Assembly (NCBI GenBank): GCA_037974665.1 | Contig: CM075767.1 | Coordinates: forward strand, 28,173,498-28,237,497 | From: Ehretia macrophylla | Taxonomy: Eukaryota; Streptophyta; Magnoliopsida; Boraginales; Ehretiaceae | DNA: 64,000 bases | Direction: 5' to 3' | In this document: positions 57,071 to 64,000 of the stretch, piece after piece | How the letters are laid out: each line of letters opens with the position of its first letter | How positions within the stretch are numbered: the first letter of the stretch is position 1 | Program-made: the position numbers and the translations under genes | The notes under the pieces: model-generated | The model's input: the letters and a program-made list of their open reading frames with translations, nothing else | Databases searched by the model: none | What the model was told of the DNA's origin: nothing

Positions 57071-60000
57071 TCCTAGATATCTGAGGACTGAGGGTCGGGC
57101 AGTGACTCAGAGTTATCAGGGTAGACCTGCGGGCAGTGCACCTCAGCAGCAGCGGGTTCAGGCTCTGGCCTATGCAGTTGACTTGGAGGAGATGTCTGAG
57201 GAGACTGCAGTTGTGGAAGGTAACTTCCTTATACTTGATCAACTTGTTAAAGTGTTGATTGATTCTGGTGCTACGCATTCTTTCATTACTCCTGCTTGTG
57301 TGCAACGTGTTAATGTGCAACCTAAAAGATTGCCTTATGTGGTTGAGATTATTACCTCTTTGACTGATAAGTATGTGACTGGCTTAGTATGTAAGAATTG
57401 TAAAATACATGTTAAGGGATATAATTTTTCTTCGAACCTTATCTTATTTCCTATCCGGGGGTACGATGTTATCTTGGGTATGGATTGGCTTTCTAAGAAT
57501 GATGCCCAGTTAAACTATAGAACGAAGATAGTACGGTTTCGGTTGCCAAATCAGCTAGTAGTAGAGGTAGCGGGGAATCGGGGTGCTAAGACGAGTTTTG
57601 TTATCTCAGCAACTAAAGCCGTTAAGTTGGTAAGTAAGGGGTGTTCGGGTTATCTAGCTTATTTGATCAACAAGCCATCTGATAAGCTACAGTTGGAGGA
57701 AGTACCTATTATTCGGGAATATCCCAATGTATTTCCCGAGGAGTTACAGGGTTGCCGCCAGAGAGAGATGTGGAGTTTGTGATCAATCTTGTTCCCGATA
57801 CTCAACCTATTTCTAAATCAGCAAACCGGATGGCATCAGCTGAGTTGAAGGAGCTGAAAACTCAGTTGCAGGAGTTAATAGAGAAGGGTTTCATTCAGTA
57901 GAGTTCTTCACCGTGGGGAGCACCTGTTTTATTCATGAAGAAGAAAGATGGTACCTTGAGATTATGCATTGACTATCATGGTTTGAATCAAGTGACCAAC
58001 AAGAACAAGTATCTTTTGCCATTGATTGACGAGTTGTTTGATCAACTTCAAGGAGCCAAAGTCTACTCTAAGTTTGACTTGAGGCAGGGGTATTATGAGC
58101 TTCGGATTCGCACGGAGGATGTTCCGAAGTCTGACTTCAGGACTCGGTATAGGCATTATGAGTTTGTAGTTATGCCCTTTGGATTAACTAATGCACCGGC
58201 ATCATTTATGGACCTTATGCATCGGGTTTTTCAGCCGTACTTGGACCAGTTCGTGGTGATCTTTATTGATGATATCTTGGTTTATTCTAAGTCTGAATCG
58301 GAGCATGAGCAACATCTACGACTTGTCTTACAGAAGCTATAGGAGCATCAGTTGTTTGCGAAGTTCAACAAATGTGAATTTTGGCTGCAACGTATATCTT
58401 TTCTCGGTAATGTTATCACACAGAGCGGTATTTATGTAGATCCCACTAAGATTGAAGCGGTGATGTCTTGGAAACGTCCGAAGAATGTTTCAGAAGTTCA
58501 TAGCTTTCTTGGCTTGGCGGGTTATTACCGTAGGTTTGTGAAAGACTTTTCTAAGATTGCCAAGCCACTTTTTAAGTTAACTCAGAAATAGACTAGCTTT
58601 GTTTGGGATGAGAAATGTGAGAGTGGGTTTCAGGAGTTGAAAAAGAGATTGACTACCGCTCCAGTACTTGCTCTACCAGAGGGGACTGATAATATGGTTA
58701 TCTACAGTGATGCATCCAAGGAGGGCTTGGGATGTATACTTATGCAGAATGGTCGGGTTATTGCCTATGCTTCTAGGAAGTTGAAACCATATGAGGTGAA
58801 TTATCCGACTCATGATCTTGAGTTGGCAGCTGTTGTTTTCGCACTGAAAAAGTGGCGTCATTATCTGTGGGGCAGTAAGTTCGAGATTTTCACTGTTCAT
58901 AAGAGTCTTAAATATTTATTCTCACAGAAGGAGTTGAATATGCATCAGCAGAGGTGGATGGAACTTCTTGGAGATTATAATTGTTCTATCAGTTATCTGC
59001 CTGGGAAGGAAAATATTGTGGCAGACGCTCTTAGCCGTAAGGCGAGTGTTTCTTGTTTGGCTGTCAAGAAATGGGAGGTTCTTGAGTAATTCACTTATTG
59101 GAGACCGGAGTTGACTCAGGTTGGGGTGATGTGTTCATATCTCCGTATTCAGCCTTTATTGCTGTCTCAGATCAGAGAAGCTCAGCAACTTGATGTTAAA
59201 CTTCAGAAGATTAAGGATCAGATCACGAATGATCAGTCTGACTTCAAAGTACATGAAGATGGTATTCTTCAGTTTCGGAACAGGGTTTGTGTTCTCGATG
59301 AACCAGGTTTTAGGCGAGGTATTTTGGGGGAGGCTCATAATTCTAAGTACACTATTCATCCTAGTGGAAACAAGATGTATCGGGATTTAAAGCAACATTA
59401 CTGGTGGAATAACATGAAGAGGGAAGTTGCTCAGTTTGTATCTAGATGTTTGACTTGTCAGTGAGTGAAAGCCGAGCATCAACGACCTGTAGGTTTGCTT
59501 CAGCCGTTGGCTATACCACAGTGGAAATAGGAGCGTATTACGATGGACTTCGTCACTGGTTTGCCTAGAACACCGAGAGGTAATGATGCAGTTTGGGTTG
59601 TCATGGATCGTTTGACGAAGACAACTCACTTTATTTCGATGCGGATAGGAGATGAAGTTGCAAAGTTGACGGATCTTTATTTGGATCAGATTGTCAGACT
59701 TCACGGGATTCCATCTAGTATTGTCTCAGATCGAGATCCTCGATTTACTTCTCATTTGTGGGAGAAACTTCAGGAGACTTTGAGTACTCAACTTAATTTC
59801 AGTACAGCATATCATCCACAGACCGACGGTCAGTCTGAGAGGACTATTCAGATTCTGGAAGATATGCTCAAGGCTTGTGTTCTGGACTTCGAGAAGAGTT
59901 GGGAGAAACATTTACCACTTGCCGAGTTTGCCTATAACAATAGTTATCAAACTACTATTGGGATGGCACCTTTTGCAGCTCTTTACGGCCGTAAGTGTCG

Positions 60001-60569
60001 TTCACCTTTGTATTGGGATGAAGTAGGGGAGATGAAAACTATTGATCCGACTATTATGCCAGAGCTTCTAGCGAAGATTGAGAATGTTCAGTTGATCAGA
60101 TAGAGAATGCTTACAACGCAAAACAGATTCAAGAGTTATGCTGATAAGCGTCGTCGGGATTTGGAGTTTACAGTCGGGGATCGGGTTTTCTTGAGATTGT
60201 CTCCTCGTAAGGGGTTTGCTCGTTATGGTAAAGGCGGAAAGCTGAGTCCGAGGTTTGTAGGGCCGTTTGAGATTACTGGCAGAGTTGGTAAGTTAACGTA
60301 TCGGTTGGCTTTACCAGAGAATTTCTCTAATGTCCATGATGTATTTCACGTGCCTAATTTGCAGAAATATAATCCGGATCCTTCTCATATTCTCGAGCTA
60401 GAGCCGTTACACCTTCGTGAGAATCTGACTTATGACGAGCGGCCGATTCGTATTCTTGATCAGATGGAATGAGAGTTGAGGTCGAAGAAAATTCTGATGG
60501 TTAAGGTGTTGTGGAAGCATCACGGTATTGAGGAGGCTACTTGGGAGAGGCGAGATCAGATGCAGTAGC
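57071..60569 (+). pseudogene. Tekay-type pol with chromodomain, decayed
   Basis: Domains: protease with LIDSGATHSF (about 57255) and GMDWLSKNDA; a one-base loss near 57753; then one frame to the end. RT has [12 protein letters not shown] and catalytic FIDDIL (about 58262). RNase H has [13 protein letters not shown] (about 58703) and ADALSRKA. The integrase zinc-binding region ends CLTCQ (to 59461), and the DDE core has TMDFVTGLP, SDRDPRF and a Glu in SERTIQILED. The C-terminal GPFEITGRVG segment and chromodomain core (60482-60560) follow; the chromodomain would direct integration to marked chromatin. Stops at 57899, 58340, 58589, 59087, 59462, 59528, 60102, 60470 and 60567. Several (59462, 59528, 60470) fit Arg or Trp codons lost by C-to-T or G-to-A. 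Non-functional copy. Confidence 0.9.
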
Positions 60570-60624
60570 AGTATCCAGATCTTTTTCGTTCAACAAGTAA
60601 GAATTTCGGGGATGAAATTTCTTT

Positions 60625-60637
60625 AAGGGGGGAAAAA
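60625..60637 (+). other. Polypurine tract of the Tekay-type element
   Basis: AAGGGGGGAAAAA directly before the 3' LTR start TGTGAGACCCC. Confidence 0.92.
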
Positions 60638-62600
60638 TGTGAGACCCCATATTTTGCCTAACCTCGACTTGCGTGTTTTACCTCGTTTTGCGTGAATTGA
60701 CCTGTTTATGTGCTATATGACTTAGAATGTGCTAAATATGTGATTAATACTCCTAATACATGCTAAGTGTGCATTCATGAAATTTTCATAAAAAACGGAA
60801 TCAGAAATTTTATCGTTGGTTTTAGTGAATAGTATTTTGAGCACCTTTCCGCTAAAATTTTTACAGGGTTGTTTTAAACGTTTTAAAACCTAGTCCTCGG
60901 GTATTAATAGACCCGTGTTTGATTAAAACGGATTTGGAATCGATTTTAGAATTTTAAAAGTTTTTACACTTTCTTTTGTAATCAAACGAGTTTTAAACCG
61001 ACTCGGGTAAAATTGTTTTAATGTAAAACTTCTTGTCACCTAAAAATAAACTACTTGAGATAGTTTAGGTGTTGCATAAATGTTTTGAACAAAGAAATAG
61101 CTAAAATGAATTAAAAGACAAGAAAATACGAAAAATAACTAGTTTTCACCTTTGACCTTGATTTAATTTGTTTGACTTTGCATAATATAACATCAACACA
61201 CACTTGCAAAGCACAAGACACACTCATTTTACACCTACATGGCCGAGAGCTTCAAGGGAGAAAAGAGAAGTTGATTTTCAAGGCTTTCAAAGCAAAATTT
61301 CATAGAAAAGGCTAGTTTTTATCAGTAGTTTTTCATACCGAGTTGGATTCTGCTTGTTGGGCACGCATAGCACGCATATCTAGGCTTGTTTCGGATCAAA
61401 GGTGAGAGAAAAATTCTAGATCTCAAAAGTCATATTTTATGTTTTTGCATATAATTGAATATTGAACCGTTAGAATGTTAATTTGAAGTTATATTATTGC
61501 TCAGTACATGCTAATGATCGATTATATGTATTCTTATGAGATTTGAATCGTTGTAGCATAAATTTTTATTTTCGGGTATTTAAAGTTGATAGTTTGGCTA
61601 TTTGGTAATTATTTTGAGTTGTAGTGGTTGGAATCGATTGCCGTCAATTTGTAAAAGTTTAAAAAATACGGGGTAGTGCTGTTGTAATGCCGAAATTTTG
61701 ATTGAGATATTGGCACAAAAATTTGGAAATTTCAGCCTAGGTGCATTGAGGTTTTAGGGTTGTTGGGCTTGATTTGGATGTATTTTGGTCAGTTTCCGAG
61801 GGGGCTAATATAGTTGATTAAGTGAGTGAGTGATAGGAATTGGTTTGGAGTTGTTTGGATAAGTAGAATGTAAGTTATGATTATTTGAAGTTTAGGTTAT
61901 CTTTCTTTAAAATGTTGTTATATGCCTTTAGATGATCGGGTGGTGTTTGAGTGATTGAATTGTGAGTTGTTGATAGTTAGATTAGGGTTTGGTTGTGTGT
62001 CTAATGCATGTTAAGTTGGATGGCCTACTTTGTCATCTAACTTAGTTGTTTAGTTGTTAATTGGGTAATTGATGTTGTGTTGTTGTAATGTTATTAATTG
62101 ATTGATGCATTATTGATTATTGATGATTGATTATTGAATATTGATTATTGATGAACCGGGAGATAGTCAACGGAAAAGGTTGTCCTCATGTGATGTGAAT
62201 GTTTATTTTATTACTGAGTCTTGGTACGTGTGTACCACCTCTCGGGCAGCATCGGGCTGCCGAGTTGATAACGGTATGACTACCAGAAGCTACCCTCATC
62301 TCGCATGGGCGGAGATGTCATGGAGGGCAGGGCTAGTGAGGTACCTCGGGTGTGTGTGTCATGGGGGTGATAAGAAGTTGGTTGAGATCGTGATGGCGTT
62401 TGGAGCTATACCAAATAGAGTATCCTTTATTGAATGGTCATTATAGTTTATGTGTTTATATTGTTATTGATGTTTATTGTGTGTTTACTGCTCAAATGAT
62501 CATTTCTAAGGAGTATAGTAAATACTGTTAGAGATCTATTGAATCCTCACTGAGCTTGTTTTATATAAGCTCACTCTCAATTATTGCATACTTACAACTT
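60638..62600 (+). mobile_element. 3' LTR of the Tekay-type element, truncated
   Basis: Collinear with the 5' LTR to the 'attattgcat.cttacaa' block after the TATA palindrome (62551-62573), then unrelated sequence. About 485 bp of its 3' end are missing. Confidence 0.9.
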
Positions 62601-63400
62601 TGAGTTGCTTACTACTTTTTTTGAATTTTTTTTTTCTATTAGATAGATATCTATAACTTTGAGGTGCTTAGTGCTAACTTGTTTTGATTTTTTTTTCCTA
62701 TTTAAATATATATATATATAATTTTGAGCCACCTATTGCTATGCTTGTTTTGATTTTTATTTTTATTTTTAGTTGGATATCAAGATATGTTTGTTTTGAT
62801 CAGGTTCCTGTAAATTTGTAATTTGCATGGAGAATGTAATGGGCTAGAAGCTTGGACTCGATTATTTGGACATCAATTAAATATTTATATCGTATGCTAC
62901 TTAGGTCTTCTCTCTTCTTTTTTTCTTTTCTTTTTTTTATTATAAGATAAACTGCTTAATTCGTATCATAAACAAGAGTAAATAGTTAAATATGTAATTT
63001 AAAATTATTATAATATTCTTATGATGCATCCAAAATGTAAACTAATTGATATTCAAAAATATGCTTGAAACGATTATTTTGCTTACTAAATCTTTAAAAA
63101 CACCGTAGTATAAAACCATAACCAAATTTTATTTAATAAAATTATTTTAAAAAAAATTAAAACTATAAAAATTGAATTTTTTTTCTACTAATCCAAAAAA
63201 CATTATACAAAAATAAAAATTCAACCCCCACAATTAAATTTCTAGCTCCCTGTATAATATGAGGACAGAGCCAAGTCTAAATTTCTCTAGTCAATTGTTT
63301 AAAAAGATTCCCTTTAACAATTCAACGATCTAGCAAACCTCATCTGATGCATGGCGTCGCCCAATATCGATAGTAATTGCAACTCAAGTATCAAGACAAT
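62601..63400. other. Spacer after the truncated Tekay LTR
   Basis: Begins with three degenerate repeats of about 60-90 bp containing 'aactttgag.tgctta' and 'ttgttttgattttt' (62595-62765). The rest is AT-rich with no gene seen. The cause of the LTR truncation is not visible. Confidence 0.5.
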
Positions 63401-64000
63401 GAATGTGTTCTACTCAAACGACCACATCTCCTAGTAGATATAAAATGACATTTCAAAACCAAAAGTGTCTAATCATCTTCTTTACTAGCTATAAAACTTC
63501 TTTTAGGTATGTTCAAATATACATAAAAAATACCTAGCAACAACAACACCAAAAAAAAAAAAAAAACAAAGAGAGAGACACATAAAAAGCATATGGGTAA
63601 GCAATTTGCTCGGATTCTTTTTGTTTTCTTGGATATATTGCTTTTTTAGTTTTTTTCCACATTCTATGCCTTCAACAAGAAGCTTTAATGTGTGAATTAT
63701 ATCCATATATGTGCTATCATTACCATGTTGGAGTATGGTTTTGTATGTGTTCAAGCTCTAGCATGGTTTTTATTAGCAACTCATATGATTTTCTGTGTAG
63801 AATGTTATGGTTTATTTAACTTGTTCAATTCCTATTCTTTAGCACTTTTTCCTATATTCAGTTTTCTAAAATGGGTGATTTTGGTGAGTTAGACATTGTG
63901 GCGGGTGAAGGCTAATAAACTCAATGTCTCTGCTGCGATATGATGAGAAGCTATTCCTTCTTATTCTCTATTAGCATATATATATGTATACACCAAAATC
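63400..64000 (+). repeat. Start of a further F-box unit (first exon and intron), cut by the window
   Basis: 63410-63500 resembles 31125-31215. The first exon reads ATG G at 63593-63596 with donor GTAAGC. The following intron text (63620-64000) matches 26862-27200 and 31300-31600. The coding exons, if present, lie beyond the window. Confidence 0.8.

Larger units (their letters stand above)
53255..62600 (+). mobile_element. Tekay/Del-type chromovirus (Ty3/gypsy), 3' LTR truncated
   Basis: LTR 53255-55692, PBS 55699-55710, gag-pol 55995-60569, PPT 60625-60637, partial 3' LTR 60638-62600. Lineage follows from the order PR-RT-RH-IN and a C-terminal chromodomain (VLWKHHGIEEATWE), which is diagnostic of chromoviruses. 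The sequence feel is closest to Tekay/Del. The 3' LTR stops at about 62600, some 485 bp short of the end reached in the 5' LTR, so no TSD can be read. The coding region has about a dozen stops. It lies in the F-box cluster between first-exon copies at 52975 and 63593. Confidence 0.92.

Noticed and set aside
1..64000. tRNA, rRNA, CRISPR arrays, organellar or bacterial inserts, endogenous pararetrovirus
   Set aside because: None seen on reading both strands; the retroelement coding regions all fit Athila, Tekay or LINE.

Overview
This is nuclear DNA of a flowering plant, most likely a eudicot. The signs are AT-rich non-coding sequence, Ty3/gypsy elements of the Athila and Tekay/Del lineages, an L1-type LINE with plant-style ORF1 and ORF2, a UGT76-like glycosyltransferase fragment, and a tandem family of F-box/LRR/FBD genes with GT-AG introns. 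Nothing bacterial or organellar is visible. Species cannot be fixed from sequence alone; the families would fit an asterid such as a Solanaceae member, which is a guess.

Layout. 1-15407: the 3' part of an Athila-type element (decayed pol, spacer, env-like remnant, polypurine tract, 3' LTR). A solo LTR of a Tekay-like family has inserted into it (4788-10046), and that solo LTR carries a second solo LTR (5048-7646). Target-site duplications support both insertions. 15408-18460: a short host segment with a possible interrupted 5' leader (minus strand) and a 5' fragment of a UGT76-like gene (17085-17588, minus). 18461-26411: a structurally complete non-autonomous LTR element (LTRs of 2.56 and 2.59 kb, mutated PBS, PPT, perfect 5-bp TSD) with no coding capacity. 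Its LTRs resemble those of the coding Tekay-type element at 53255-62600.

26862 to the end: a tandemly duplicated F-box/LRR/FBD locus. Copies 1 (27714-29197) and 2 (31256-33881) keep nearly all exons but carry frameshifts and stops. Copy 3 keeps its 5' leader and its last (FBD) exon, with an LTR fragment in place of the F-box/LRR exons. Further first-exon copies lie at 52975 and 63593. Aligning the copies by eye shows each insertion: a 5'-truncated LINE with a 19-bp TSD, a miniature LTR element, a tandem TRIM, a solo LTR with a hAT-type MITE inside it, a 5.8-kb LINE, TIR-bearing MITEs and the Tekay element.

No intact protein-coding gene is evident; every recognisable coding region has stops, frameshifts or truncations. 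Many of the stops look like C-to-T or G-to-A changes, as expected in methylated, silenced DNA. The main points of interest are the non-autonomous/autonomous element pair, exon duplication and a four-base coding first exon in the F-box family, and the layered insertions datable by their TSDs.
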